Notes under the pieces: generated by a model
The model's input: only the letters and a program-made list of their open reading frames with translations
Told to the model about the DNA's origin: nothing
Databases searched by the model: none
In this document: piece after piece, positions 1 through 9,024 of the stretch
How the letters are laid out: the number at the start of each line of letters is the position of its first letter
How positions within the stretch are numbered: position 1 is the stretch's first letter
Assembly: GCA_002163085.1 (NCBI GenBank)
Contig: MAAJ01000001.1
Span: forward strand, 496,001-560,000
DNA: 64,000 nucleotides
Direction of reading: 5' to 3'
DNA from: Methylophaga sp. 42_25_T18
GTDB lineage: Bacteria; Pseudomonadota; Gammaproteobacteria; Nitrosococcales; Methylophagaceae
Made by a program: the position numbers and the translations under genes

Positions 1-418
1 CATTTTCAATGAAGTTCGCCACAAAGTTTGCACTTGCTTGCCAATTTCTAGAGGCAACTTGATGCCAATGATTTCCAGCTTCAGTGATATTGAGCCAATT
101 TCTATCACCAGCATAAACATGAATCTTGTCTGGCGAGATGTGATTTTTTAGACAAGCGAGAATTTCATTTACGCCTGCTTGACGGTTGGCAAAGATATCG
201 ACCAACTCGCCAGTCATGGTAATTGCAGCAATATCGTCGTGGTTGCCAAGTTGTTTTTGAGCCGCTTGAATGGCCAATTCGAGCTGTTCTATACCTTGCC
301 AAAGAGGGCTGGAAATTTGGATGACGTCGAGGATTATGCCCTTATTGTCACAGCGTGCTACTTTCAGGTGGGCGCCACCAATATCCCAGCCTGTAATGTA
401 AGGTAGTTGTGTGGTCAT
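1..418 (-). CDS. MfnF-like protein of the methylofuran/H4MPT C1 pathway (hydantoinase/oxoprolinase-like N-terminus), partial
   Basis: The gene starts at 418 on the minus strand and runs off the left edge, leaving 139 residues. The N-terminus reads TTQLPYITGWDIGGAHLK; the GWDIGGAHLK stretch (residues 10-19) is the actin/ASKHA-type phosphate loop typical of the family annotated as 'H4MPT-linked C1 transfer pathway protein'. The methanogen member MfnF joins the aminomethylfuran and tyramine-glutamate halves of methanofuran. The ATG overlaps the TAA of the upstream ATP-grasp gene in a TAATG junction, so translational coupling is likely. The family call rests on the N-terminal motif and the neighbourhood; the rest of the protein is outside the window. 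Role in methylofuran synthesis is inferred. Confidence 0.75.
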   Translation of the reverse strand, partial: MTTQLPYITGWDIGGAHLKVARCDNKGIILDVIQISSPLWQGIEQLELAIQAAQKQLGNHDDIAAITMTGELVDIFANRQAGVNEILACLKNHISPDKIHVYAGDRNWLNITEAGNHWHQVASRNWQASANFVANFIEN

Positions 419-1413
419 TATGAGGCAAGCCTTGTAGGTGTTTTTTCGTGCATATGTTTGATAAGCAAGTCTGTTGGATTGAAACTAAGTGTTGATTTTA
501 AACCAATATAGGATGTGGTTAATCTAGGATTAATTTCTATTACGATAGGGCCCGATGATGTTAATACGAGGTCAATGCCAACAAAGCCCCATAAACCTGG
601 AAGAGCTTTATAAATTTCATCGGCAATTTGCTGGGCATCACGCTGTGAGAGCTCGCTTGCTGAAATTGCATTCACATCACAGCCGCAAAAAATAAGTTGA
701 GACTTTTGCTGTTTAATTTTCTGACGGTTAATGCTCAGTAAGTTCACCATGTTATCGGAAATGAATAGACTTAAACTGGCAGCCGAGCCTTTGATATAGG
801 GCTGTACAATTAATGATAATAACTGGTCAGGCGACATTTTCTGTAGATAGTCATCAGCCTCATCCGTTGTTTGGAAAAGCATCGTATCCAAGCAGCCTGC
901 ACCATCTATCGGCTTAATGACGAAGCCATCAGCATTATCAACGCTATATTTTTGCCATTGGGTAACGGTTTGTGTTTTTACTGTTGCAATATCATGCGCT
1001 AATAAATGCTGCGAGCAACGTAATTTATCGGTGCTGATAAGCGTTGCTTTTTGCGATGAGCCAAGATAGGTTTTATCTCGGTCACTAATATCTTGTTGTA
1101 TTTTTGTAAGTTGAGCGTCGGTCTCTGGTGCAATAACAAGTGTGTTATCGGCTTGTTGTATAGCTGCTTCCCATTGTTGGTCAAACTGTTCGGTGTTCTG
1201 TACCCAGAAAAGTTCACATGAGCTATGGTGAGGTAAGGAATCAATTTCAGCTAGACGTGAGTCTCGTAATATGAATAATTCGAGTTGTGGCTGCTCAGCT
1301 AAATCCTGCAGAATAGTCGTCAACATTGAGTCGCCTTCTTGAGCGAGGCTTTCAGGCAGATCCTGAGCCGCTAGGGCACCACTGGTAATATGTTCGTAAA
1401 CGAATAGTTTCAT
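418..1413 (-). CDS. ATP-grasp ligase, MfnD-like (tyramine/tyrosine-glutamate ligase family)
   Basis: A 331-residue ATP-grasp protein. The central region has FVIKPIDGAG (about residues 165-174) as the ATP-binding lysine loop, and the C-terminus has GIDLVLTSSGPIVIEINPR (about 284-302), the metal-binding E-x-N signature of the fold. In methanogens an ATP-grasp enzyme of this type (MfnD) adds glutamate to tyramine in methanofuran synthesis. Methylotrophs make a related methylofuran for the formyltransferase/hydrolase complex. Being directly upstream of and coupled to an MfnF-like gene supports that role. Substrate specificity cannot be read from sequence. It is transcribed away from the HisA-related gene, with 23 bases between the starts. 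Confidence 0.7.
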   Translation of the reverse strand: MKLFVYEHITSGALAAQDLPESLAQEGDSMLTTILQDLAEQPQLELFILRDSRLAEIDSLPHHSSCELFWVQNTEQFDQQWEAAIQQADNTLVIAPETDAQLTKIQQDISDRDKTYLGSSQKATLISTDKLRCSQHLLAHDIATVKTQTVTQWQKYSVDNADGFVIKPIDGAGCLDTMLFQTTDEADDYLQKMSPDQLLSLIVQPYIKGSAASLSLFISDNMVNLLSINRQKIKQQKSQLIFCGCDVNAISASELSQRDAQQIADEIYKALPGLWGFVGIDLVLTSSGPIVIEINPRLTTSYIGLKSTLSFNPTDLLIKHMHEKTPTRLAS

Positions 1414-1436
1414 TTGGATTTTATGAAGGAAGAACT

Positions 1437-2129
1437 GTGCAAATTATACCGGTCATTGATGTCATGGGGGGAATTGTTGTTTATGCGAGAGGAGGTGACC
1501 GTGCTCATTATCAACCCTTGGAATCAATATTAACGTCTTCCTGTGATCCATTTGAAGTGATTACGGATTTACGGGCATGGCATGATTTTAAAAAAATCTA
1601 TATTGCAGACTTAGATGCGATCTGCGAGCACAATTTTGACTCTGAACTTTATAGCACGTTGCATGAGCGATTTCCTGATATTGAATTTTGGCTAGATGTC
1701 GGCATACGGACACGTAAAGACTGGCAGACAATTGCAAATATTGATGGAATACGAGTTGTTCTGGCTAGCGAGACTTTAGAAGATATCGGTTTAATGACCG
1801 AGCCATTAATACAAGAGCAGGGGATTTTATCGTTAGATTATCAACATGGCGATTTTTTAGGAAAATCAGAGCTTATTCAACGGGCTGAGAACTGGCCCAA
1901 AAATGTGATCGTGATGAATCTGGATTATGTAGGTTCTGGCTTGGGACCAGATTATTCTTTGTTAGCTAAGGTGAGAGAGTTAGCGGTAGATAGCAGGATA
2001 GTTGCGGCAGGAGGAGTTCGGAATGAGGAGGACTTGGCTAAATTAGCCAAACAAAACATAGATGCAACATTAGTTGCCAGCGCGTTGCACAAGGGCAAGA
2101 TAAGCACTAAAGTGATTAGTGACTTTTGA
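1437..2129 (+). CDS. HisA/HisF-related TIM-barrel protein linked to the H4MPT pathway
   Basis: A 230-residue protein with a GTG start at 1437 behind an AAGGAAG ribosome site. It opens IIPVIDVMGGIVVYARGG, the phosphate-isomerase strand of HisA/HisF with Asp at residue 8, and carries two barrel phosphate-binding turns: VGSGLGPD (about 165-172) and VAAGGVRN (about 189-196). It is too divergent to be the histidine-pathway HisA and sits among C1 genes with no his gene nearby. HisA/F-related proteins of this archaeal type occur in methanogens and H4MPT-using methylotrophs. Their reaction is unknown to me. A role in cofactor (methylofuran or methanopterin) synthesis is inferred from context. Confidence 0.7.
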   Translation: MQIIPVIDVMGGIVVYARGGDRAHYQPLESILTSSCDPFEVITDLRAWHDFKKIYIADLDAICEHNFDSELYSTLHERFPDIEFWLDVGIRTRKDWQTIANIDGIRVVLASETLEDIGLMTEPLIQEQGILSLDYQHGDFLGKSELIQRAENWPKNVIVMNLDYVGSGLGPDYSLLAKVRELAVDSRIVAAGGVRNEEDLAKLAKQNIDATLVASALHKGKISTKVISDF

Positions 2130-2135
2130 AACAGG

Positions 2136-2166
2136 ACACCGCCCTCTCAATGAGAGAGCGGTGTTT
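2136..2166. terminator. Bidirectional hairpin between hisA-like gene and fae
   Basis: Inverted repeat ACACCGCcCTCTC / GAGAGaGCGGTGT with one mismatch and a very short loop. It lies in the 52 bases between two convergent stop codons. It is flanked by T-rich sequence on one side, so it probably terminates both transcripts. Confidence 0.75.
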
Positions 2167-2181
2167 TGAGCAATCTACAGC

Positions 2182-2700
2182 TTAACTAGCTGCAAATGGA
2201 TGTTCACTAGCTTTATATTGTGCTACAACGTCAGCCGCTTTTGGCTCACGAGCTACAGCACGTTGAATTGATTCTTTCGTTGCACGATAGTTCCAATCTT
2301 GGATCTTTTGGTCGCTATCAGCAGTTGGTGAAATAAATACACCAACACAAATGAAGCAATCATCAGCTTCTGCCATTGGGATAGTGCCATCTTCAACACA
2401 TTCAGCAACAGCCATGGCAACACCACGTTGTGCTGGGCCGAACATTTGTACGGCTTGTTTCATGTTTTTGATAGTAACTTTATTGAACATTACTGTTGGT
2501 GGCTTAACCATAAGGTTAGGTGCAACAACGGCTAATAAGCCATTAACACCTGCTTTTTGGTCTGTCATCGTGCGGCAGAATGCATCTTCTGCAGCAGAGC
2601 CACGAGGGCCCATTAGCAAGTCAATGTGAGAGACATTATCTAAGTCACCATCTTCAATGACTAAAGATTCACCTACGAGTACGCGATCGATTACTGGCAT
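2182..2700 (-). CDS. fae: Formaldehyde-activating enzyme
   Basis: Fae condenses formaldehyde with tetrahydromethanopterin to methylene-H4MPT, the entry step of formaldehyde oxidation in the cytoplasm. The protein carries the family core [18 protein letters not shown] with the catalytic histidine, followed by the conserved [17 protein letters not shown] segment. I chose the internal ATG at 2700 (172 residues, close to the usual ~170) because AGGAAAAAC precedes it at good spacing and the homologous N-terminus is M-x-x-I-x-x-V-x-VGE. An upstream in-frame ATG at 2742 would add 14 residues. It is the last gene of the mch, RimK-like, citG-like, fae series but has its own 126-base upstream gap, so it probably has its own strong promoter. 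Confidence 0.95.
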   Translation of the reverse strand: MPVIDRVLVGESLVIEDGDLDNVSHIDLLMGPRGSAAEDAFCRTMTDQKAGVNGLLAVVAPNLMVKPPTVMFNKVTIKNMKQAVQMFGPAQRGVAMAVAECVEDGTIPMAEADDCFICVGVFISPTADSDQKIQDWNYRATKESIQRAVAREPKAADVVAQYKASEHPFAAS

Positions 2701-2826
2701 GTTAGTTTTTCCTGTTCCAAAAAAATTGTTAAAAATACCCATTTACCCCCGCCTTATTATTTAAGGTGAGGTTATACGTGATAAAGGAACGTATGTCCTG
2801 CTCAGTACTATCCGCTAAAAAAAGCA

Positions 2827-3696
2827 TCATGATACTGAAATTCTGTGTGAAGAAAGCTTAGATTGGAATGCGTATAACAGCAGCGTCGCTGCGGTCAAAT
2901 CTGCGGTAGTTCCAGGATTAATTGCTTCCTTCTTTAATTCGTTATCCCAAGCAATGATATCGTTTTTTAAATGACTTAACCTATAGCTGTTGTTCATTTT
3001 TTTAACTAAGTCTTTAGCCTTTTTACTCACTGCGTTAGCATGTTCACGTGATTGCTTTCGGCAAATCAACGTGTCCGGAACACTTGATATAATCTTAAGA
3101 TACGCTAAACCGGTAGCCCATTCAATACTTTCCTCACAATTAATCGCCGATGTCAAATTTGGCAAGCCAATATAGAAAATTTCATGGTAATTATTGAGAT
3201 ATTGTTTGGCGATGGTATCGTGCTCTTGAGCTAGTGCCATTGCCTGCTTTAAGCTTATAATCGGTGTGGTTTTTATGTCTTGTTTTTCAGCTTTTCCTAG
3301 CCCACCCGCATCCGCCAAACGGATGGCCTTATAACACGCTTTTGCATCATCAATAGTCAATGTATTTAAAACCCGAGTTAACGCTTCGGGTAATTGTTCG
3401 AATGTGCGACAGTTATGAATAGCTCGGCATAATGGTGCAAATAACAAAACGATGCCCAGATTGGTATTACAGTTAACAACAGTTCGGGTTGCCTGAATCG
3501 CTTGTAAAATTAACTCACCTACGGTCAAATTTGGATTGGCTAAGACGGGTGCAATAGCTTTTGCGCTGAGAAGGAAATCCTCAACCTGCATATTATGACC
3601 TCCACTAAAGCAATTCACATTGCCCGGCTTTGGTGCTGCTACTTCTTGTTCACATGCCCATTGAACACATTCTGCTATTTCTTGACTAGACAGCAT
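2827..3696 (-). CDS. CitG/MdcB-like triphosphoribosyl-dephospho-CoA synthase family protein (methylotrophy orf7 type)
   Basis: A 289-residue protein that opens with a CitG-family helix and the APKPGNVNCFSGGHNM motif (residues 21-36); the PKPGNV loop is the family's nucleotide-binding signature. A second family motif, NTNLGIVLLFAPL, appears near residue 77. Bacterial members make the prosthetic group of citrate or malonate lyases, but no lyase genes are present here. Related proteins are encoded with mch and fae in methylotrophs (mch-orf5-orf7-fae order, recalled from Methylorubrum), where the function is unknown. The start overlaps the end of the RimK-like ligase by 11 bases, pointing to coupled translation. 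A role in modifying an H4MPT-pathway cofactor is inference. Confidence 0.75.
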   Translation of the reverse strand: MLSSQEIAECVQWACEQEVAAPKPGNVNCFSGGHNMQVEDFLLSAKAIAPVLANPNLTVGELILQAIQATRTVVNCNTNLGIVLLFAPLCRAIHNCRTFEQLPEALTRVLNTLTIDDAKACYKAIRLADAGGLGKAEKQDIKTTPIISLKQAMALAQEHDTIAKQYLNNYHEIFYIGLPNLTSAINCEESIEWATGLAYLKIISSVPDTLICRKQSREHANAVSKKAKDLVKKMNNSYRLSHLKNDIIAWDNELKKEAINPGTTADLTAATLLLYAFQSKLSSHRISVS

Positions 3697-4615
3697 GATC
3701 AGATTTTGACTGGTTTGTTGATACGGTGTTTATTCGACTGGCTAAGGCTTGAGCGAGATGGCCGGCCACATCAATATTAGTCGCTTGATAAAGGCCTTTC
3801 CAAGCTGGAACACTGTTTACTTCAAGCACGGTATAACTGCCATCACATGTTCTAATTAAATCCACGCCAGCATAGTCTGCTTGCACTGCTTGTGTTGCAT
3901 CAATAGCAAGCTGTTCCATTTCTGGAGTGACCGTGGTTGGCAAACAACTGCCACCTTGAGCGAAGTTAGTTATCCAGTGCTGCGATTGTCTCGACATGGC
4001 GGCGCAAACTTGGCCATCGATCACTAATATTCGCCAATCTTGCCACTCACCTTGTTTAAATGGCTCTATATAGTGTTGCAAGTAAAAAGCATCGCCAACC
4101 GCGTCAATAGCCTTAAAATCAGCTAGGGAGGAAATTTTTTCTATGCCTTTTCCTTGGCAGCCAAACAAGGGCTTGATGACTAATGTTCGGCCTAGTGATA
4201 ACTGTTGTTTAACAATTTTTGTTGCTTTGGTTTTGTTTTCACAGGCCCAAGTACGAGGTGTACTTAATTCGGCTAAATGTAAACGTAATGAGGTACGTGC
4301 TTTATCGACGGTATGCTCAATGGCACTGGCAGGGTTAAATACCGGTACATTAAGCTCCGTTAAGGTATGTAAGACATCCATACGCAGTGTGATCTGCTCA
4401 AGGCTACCGGGAGCAATACCTCGAACAATGGCAGCTACTGGTAGCTGATCTTCAAATCCGGGGATTGATAGACCGGATGGTTGATCTAGATCAATGGCGC
4501 AATCAGCAAGGTCAACACATAGTGCTTCAATGCTTAACTTAGCCAAGGCTGAGACGAGTTGCTCGCTATGCCAGCCGTGAGTGTCATTGAAGATAACGAT
4601 ACGAGGATATGTCAT
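3686..4615 (-). CDS. RimK/MptN-like ATP-grasp ligase (methylotrophy orf5 type)
   Basis: A 309-residue ATP-grasp protein of the RimK family. Visible are TLVIKPLFGCQGKGI (about 144-158, lysine and glycine-rich loop), the YLQHYIEP adenine-side strand (about 178-185) and the C-terminal DLIRTCDGSYTVLEVNSVP (about 257-275) with the E-x-N metal ligands. In methanogens the homologue MptN adds glutamate to tetrahydromethanopterin. The bacterial cofactor dephospho-H4MPT has fewer decorations, so the exact substrate here is uncertain. It lies between mch and the CitG-like gene, after a 46-base spacer that holds a perfect hairpin. It is likely co-transcribed with mch. Confidence 0.78.
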   Translation of the reverse strand: MTYPRIVIFNDTHGWHSEQLVSALAKLSIEALCVDLADCAIDLDQPSGLSIPGFEDQLPVAAIVRGIAPGSLEQITLRMDVLHTLTELNVPVFNPASAIEHTVDKARTSLRLHLAELSTPRTWACENKTKATKIVKQQLSLGRTLVIKPLFGCQGKGIEKISSLADFKAIDAVGDAFYLQHYIEPFKQGEWQDWRILVIDGQVCAAMSRQSQHWITNFAQGGSCLPTTVTPEMEQLAIDATQAVQADYAGVDLIRTCDGSYTVLEVNSVPAWKGLYQATNIDVAGHLAQALASRINTVSTNQSKSDHAV

Positions 4616-4626
4616 AGATAATAGAG

Positions 4627-4654
4627 TTCAGTAGCGGCCATCGCCGCTACTGAA
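4627..4654. promoter_or_regulatory. Perfect 12-bp hairpin between mch and the RimK-like ligase gene
   Basis: TTCAGTAGCGGC and GCCGCTACTGAA are exact reverse complements around a 4-base loop. It fills the spacer right after the mch stop codon. On the minus strand no T-run follows it, so it looks more like an mRNA-stabilising, processing or attenuating element than a full terminator. Confidence 0.7.
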
Positions 4655-4661
4655 TGTTTAT

Positions 4662-5645
4662 TTATAAACCAAATGAAAGTGTAAGTAGCTCTTGATTTAA
4701 CTCACCAGCAGTGAAACTCTTACCCGTTGCTGCGTTAGTAACAATCACTTTTGCTGGGCTGAATAACATAGGATCAACTTTGAAGAAATCATATTCATAT
4801 GATTTAAAGATTTCAGCAAAAGGACGACCATAATCAGATGACGTATTACTCGGCATTTTTTCTGCTAGTTCTTGTGCTTCTTCATCACTGCCATTAATAA
4901 ACAGGTGAACCATGCCACCATAAAGAATACCGTCGTTAGTGCGGCCCATACCGGTCATAAAATCACCGCCAGGAGGTGCAACGGGGGCAACACCAAAGCC
5001 ATCTATAATTTTTTCCATAGGGAAATGCAATGTATGTGCTTTGTGCATGGCTACTTCTAATACACGAATAGCAATTTGCATTACACCAGCTAGGCTTGAT
5101 GTAGGAGTTAATATAAAGGTTAAATCTTCAGGTTTTATGCCACAGTTGCCAGCTACTTTTTCCGCCACTTCTACCGGTGGAAAACTATCAACTTCTAAGA
5201 CGATGCACGTCGAACTAGCGCTGTCTTTATAGCCGAACTCTTTTAACACCTCTTCTCGACCCGCTAAGGCACGGCCAGGTCCTGAACCTAAGGCATAAAA
5301 TTTACTGTCTTCACTTTTATGTGAAAGGCTCCAGCCAGCATATTGGCTACCAAGACAGCTTAATACTGGTGTTTTGGCATGTACATTTACTGACCAAGGC
5401 CAGTTATCAAAACCGCTATTGGTACCTAAAGTAACCGTGCCTAGGCCGCCCATGCAAATTTCACCAATAAGGCGACCGGCTTCTAAACCACCGGTGCAGT
5501 TAATACCCGCATCAACAATTCGAGTGCCATTGCTAAGCGTACTGATTTCAAGCTGAAGTGCTTGAGCATCGGCAATAAGACTGTCAACCAGTGGTTGGCA
5601 TGCTGCGTTAACGCTAGTCCAGTCGGCGGAGATGTTACTACTCAT
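4662..5645 (-). CDS. mch: Methenyltetrahydromethanopterin cyclohydrolase
   Basis: Mch hydrolyses methenyl-H4MPT to N5-formyl-H4MPT in the cytoplasmic formaldehyde oxidation route. The 327-residue product matches family length (~320) and shows conserved blocks: [21 protein letters not shown] (about 48-68), [22 protein letters not shown] (about 101-122) and [23 protein letters not shown] (about 216-238). I start it at the ATG at 5645, preceded by AGGAAG. A longer reading needs a TTG at 5672 with no ribosome site. It is the first gene of a minus-strand set continuing into the RimK-like and CitG-like genes, with a hairpin just after its stop codon. Confidence 0.95.
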   Translation of the reverse strand: MSSNISADWTSVNAACQPLVDSLIADAQALQLEISTLSNGTRIVDAGINCTGGLEAGRLIGEICMGGLGTVTLGTNSGFDNWPWSVNVHAKTPVLSCLGSQYAGWSLSHKSEDSKFYALGSGPGRALAGREEVLKEFGYKDSASSTCIVLEVDSFPPVEVAEKVAGNCGIKPEDLTFILTPTSSLAGVMQIAIRVLEVAMHKAHTLHFPMEKIIDGFGVAPVAPPGGDFMTGMGRTNDGILYGGMVHLFINGSDEEAQELAEKMPSNTSSDYGRPFAEIFKSYEYDFFKVDPMLFSPAKVIVTNAATGKSFTAGELNQELLTLSFGL

Positions 5646-5768
5646 GTAAGGAGACTTCCTGTGAATATTCAAATATTAAGTACAAAAGTATACGTGATGT
5701 AAAGCTGGTGTAATACCTGAATGTTTATCTTGTTTTTAGTTGAGATTTTTACGTTGATGCGATTCGTG

Positions 5769-6989
5769 TCAGTGCTGCCATTCGAGCATAATATTTTCTA
5801 TGGCGGTGACTCGATGTTGCCGTATGGCTTCAGCTATCGCGGGGCCTTGTAAGCCTGCGTCAACAAAAGGTTTAGCGGTTACTTCCTGAGCAGCAGTAAA
5901 ACAACGTTGAAAAGCAGGAATTTCGGGTACAGGAGTATTTTCATAACCAGTACGGCCCCTACAGTCTGCTTCACCTGCCAGTAAATATTGGGTAAATCGC
6001 GCTGGTCGACGAAAGGCATCTAAGGCTTCGATCACTTTTAATATAGTTTCAGCGCGCATTTCAAATAATAAATGGATGTGGGTATGGTATTCCGCTACTT
6101 TTAATGCGAGTGACTTGACCTCGTTGGGCACCCGTAATTGATCACATAACTTTTCCGTGAGAGATATACTTCGTTGTTCATGACCAATGTGTTTTGGCAG
6201 GATGTCTGAGGGTGTCGTTCCCTTGCCTAAATCATGGCAAAGCGCTGCAAATCGAACGGCAATATCGTCAGTCAAACGTGCGGCTTGATCGATAACCATC
6301 ATGACATGGATGCCAGTATCAATTTCAGGGTGCCACTTGGCTACTTGTGGAACACCAAACAAGCGATCGACATCGGGAAATAGAGTTTTCAATGCCCCCA
6401 CTTCTCGCAGCGTAGTAAAAAACAGGGAAGGTTGTTTACTCGCTAATGCTTTTTCTAACTCTTGCCACACACGTTCGGCGACTAAATGTTTGAGTTCATT
6501 TGCGGCGATCATTTTCTCAATTAAGATTTTGGTTTCATCAGCAATAGTAAAGCCAAAACGTGCTGCAAATCGGGCTATACGTAAAACACGAACAGGATCT
6601 TCAACAAATGCAGGCGAGACATGGCGGAGTATTTTATTTTTTAGATCTTGTTGCCCATCGAACGGATCGATTAACTGGCCATCTTCAGTTTGAGCAATGG
6701 CATTAATAGTGAGATCGCGACGACATAAATCTTGTTCCAAGGTTACATCGGGGGCTGCATGAACAACAAAACCTCGGTAGCCGGGCTCGGTTTTTCGCTC
6801 GGTGCGAGCTAGCGCATATTCCTCATGTGTTTGCGGATGCAAAAAAACGGGGAAATCCTTACCGACAGGCTGAAAGCCTTTAGATAATAATTCTTCCGGT
6901 GAGCTGCCAACAATGACCCAATCACGATCTTTGACCGGCAAACCTAATAATTGATCGCGAACACCGCCGCCGACGAGGTAGATTTCCAT
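5769..6989 (-). CDS. cca: CCA tRNA nucleotidyltransferase with HD domain
   Basis: Adds or repairs the 3' CCA of tRNAs. The 406-residue protein begins MEIYLVGGGVRDQLLGLPVKDRDWV, with the class II nucleotidyltransferase GG loop and the D-x-D (DRDW) metal site near residue 21. The RRDLTINAIA motif follows near residue 69. The middle holds the RNA-binding RIARFAARF segment, and the C-terminal half carries an HD phosphohydrolase motif (CHDLGKG, about 247-253). Length and HD domain match the gammaproteobacterial multifunctional Cca (about 412 in E. coli). It lies 49 bases downstream of the lytic transglycosylase gene on the same strand and may be read from it. Confidence 0.95.
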   Translation of the reverse strand: MEIYLVGGGVRDQLLGLPVKDRDWVIVGSSPEELLSKGFQPVGKDFPVFLHPQTHEEYALARTERKTEPGYRGFVVHAAPDVTLEQDLCRRDLTINAIAQTEDGQLIDPFDGQQDLKNKILRHVSPAFVEDPVRVLRIARFAARFGFTIADETKILIEKMIAANELKHLVAERVWQELEKALASKQPSLFFTTLREVGALKTLFPDVDRLFGVPQVAKWHPEIDTGIHVMMVIDQAARLTDDIAVRFAALCHDLGKGTTPSDILPKHIGHEQRSISLTEKLCDQLRVPNEVKSLALKVAEYHTHIHLLFEMRAETILKVIEALDAFRRPARFTQYLLAGEADCRGRTGYENTPVPEIPAFQRCFTAAQEVTAKPFVDAGLQGPAIAEAIRQHRVTAIENIMLEWQH

Positions 6990-7038
6990 GGGCCTAGTTT
7001 AACTTAGAATTCGTGTCTCTAACTGCCCGATTCTAGGT

Positions 7039-8985
7039 TTAAGGTGTTTTAGCTTGAACTGCAGGCATACGAGTTGTTATCGGAGTAATTGTTTGTTTTC
7101 GTTGGTAATCAAATACAGCGGCATAGGCAAGAACATTACTTGTGTATTTTCTTGTTTCATTAAAGGGAATATTCTCTATCCAAATATCTGCAGCTAATTC
7201 TTGTTTAGGCAGCCAGTTTTTTACCCGATGTGGACCTGCGTTATATGAGGCTGTGGCCAATACAGGGTTGTTCTGGTTTTGGTCATACATTCGCTTTAAA
7301 TATGCGCTGCCCAATTGAATATTTCTATCAGGATTTAACAACTCTTGAGTTTTCTTTAACGGACGGTTGATCAACTTAGCAATTAGTTTTCCAGTATTAG
7401 GCATGATTTGCATTAAACCCATGGCGCCGACATGGGATCGCGCTTGTGGATTAAATGCACTTTCTTGGCGGGCAATGCCGAATAACCATGAGGGATCGAT
7501 GCCATTACTTTTCCCTGCTTTTAAAATGGCTGAGTCAAAGAGAATGGGGAAACGGAGATCTAAGGCATCCCAATAGCGAGCCTTACCCAGTACGGCAATG
7601 GTTTGATTATGCCAACCCCATCGATGCGTGAGTGTGGCGAGGAGTTGTAACTCACGCGGCGATAGACGTTGCTTTAATGCATAAACTTGACGGCGTGACT
7701 CAAGGCGTAGATTGAGCGCATAGAATTCACGTAGTCTTGCAATTGCCGGTCGTTGTGAAAAGGTGATTAATTCCGCTTGTTCAAATGGAATAGGATTGTG
7801 GTTCATTTGATAGGGCAGCTTAAGTCTGTCAGCGGCTAGGAATCCATAAAAGTCTCGCTCAGTGACTAAAGCTTGCAAGGTATCATTAGCCGTTTGTAAT
7901 TGACCTAGAGCTGCTTGACTGCGGCCTAACCAATATTGCCAACGAGTGGATTTTTGTTCATCAATATTGAGACTAAGAATGGCTTGTAACGCTGCTTGCC
8001 AGTCTTGCTGCCATAAAGCTGATCGAACTCGCCATGGTTCAGCTGGAATGTCGGCAAAATATTCTAATGTTCGGTCTTCTCGATTTAAGGCGGCGCGGTT
8101 AGCAATGTATCGTTGAACATGAAGTTTGTCTTGTTCACTAAATTGATACGCAGGTTTTATGCGCTGCCATGTTTCAAATGCTTTATCAGTGGACTTTCTG
8201 GCCAACCTAGTAATGCCATGTTTTATAATTTCTCTGGAAATAGCAGTATCCTGGGATAGGCTAACTTTTGGTTTAGATGTCGACTTTGTTGGGAGTTGCT
8301 TTAATAAGGCGTTTGGATGGTGATGAATTTTTTGCCAACGAGTGATCCATGCCATGGCTTCATTGGAATTACTCATTTTTTTTGCTAAGTATTTGGCTAA
8401 ACTGAACTGGTTTTCATTTAAAGCCAGTTGAATCCGTTGCCAGCGTAATTCATCGGTGAGTCGGCCCTGTTGTTGCCAAATTTTAAAGATGGGATCACAG
8501 GCTTTATCTTGTGACCGAGGCACTAACCAAAGTGGCGTGACTTCAGCTAGGGCTTGATTTTGGTTTCCTGTAGAGATGAGTGCCTGCAAGCGCAAGCATT
8601 GTCGCGCTACGGATTGAGGCTCCTGGTAATGAACTAAAAATTGTTGCCATTGTTTTTTTCTTGCCAGACTGTTTAGCCAACTATTTCTCAAACGAGCAGC
8701 AAAAAAAGTCCCCTGCTGGTCAAATAAAAATTGGGTGATGTCTTTTTCAGGGAGTCGATTTAAACGGTGACGTAGATATAAGTATTCTAGATAGGGTTTG
8801 AGGGGATAAGTATCTAGCTGGTTTAGGAGTGTTTTAAATCGAGTTACTTGATTGGTTTGTAGTGCTTTATGGGCCTGCTGGTAGAGTGCTCTTTGGTTTT
8901 GCAATTCTTTATTGTCAGCAGCAACGGCACTGCCTAACAAAGTGAGTGTTAATATAAAACTTAGAATGGTTTTAACAATGGCCAT
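7039..8985 (-). CDS. slt: Soluble lytic murein transglycosylase, Slt70 type
   Basis: A periplasmic enzyme that cleaves peptidoglycan glycan strands to 1,6-anhydromuropeptides. The 648-residue precursor has a clear signal peptide (cleavage after about residue 22, ...LLGSAVAA). A long helical superhelix (U and L domains, about 23-480) follows. The C-terminal lysozyme-like domain has the catalytic glutamate in IARQESAFNP and the GAMGLMQIMP and ASYNAGPHRVKNWLP motifs (about 505-600). Length equals the family's ~645. It lies 39 bases after chpC and 49 before cca, all on the minus strand, so it may be the distal part of the chp transcript. Confidence 0.93.
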   Translation of the reverse strand: MAIVKTILSFILTLTLLGSAVAADNKELQNQRALYQQAHKALQTNQVTRFKTLLNQLDTYPLKPYLEYLYLRHRLNRLPEKDITQFLFDQQGTFFAARLRNSWLNSLARKKQWQQFLVHYQEPQSVARQCLRLQALISTGNQNQALAEVTPLWLVPRSQDKACDPIFKIWQQQGRLTDELRWQRIQLALNENQFSLAKYLAKKMSNSNEAMAWITRWQKIHHHPNALLKQLPTKSTSKPKVSLSQDTAISREIIKHGITRLARKSTDKAFETWQRIKPAYQFSEQDKLHVQRYIANRAALNREDRTLEYFADIPAEPWRVRSALWQQDWQAALQAILSLNIDEQKSTRWQYWLGRSQAALGQLQTANDTLQALVTERDFYGFLAADRLKLPYQMNHNPIPFEQAELITFSQRPAIARLREFYALNLRLESRRQVYALKQRLSPRELQLLATLTHRWGWHNQTIAVLGKARYWDALDLRFPILFDSAILKAGKSNGIDPSWLFGIARQESAFNPQARSHVGAMGLMQIMPNTGKLIAKLINRPLKKTQELLNPDRNIQLGSAYLKRMYDQNQNNPVLATASYNAGPHRVKNWLPKQELAADIWIENIPFNETRKYTSNVLAYAAVFDYQRKQTITPITTRMPAVQAKTP

Positions 8986-9024
8986 GGCGCTATCTTAAAG
9001 CAAATTCCAATGGAGTATTGAAGT

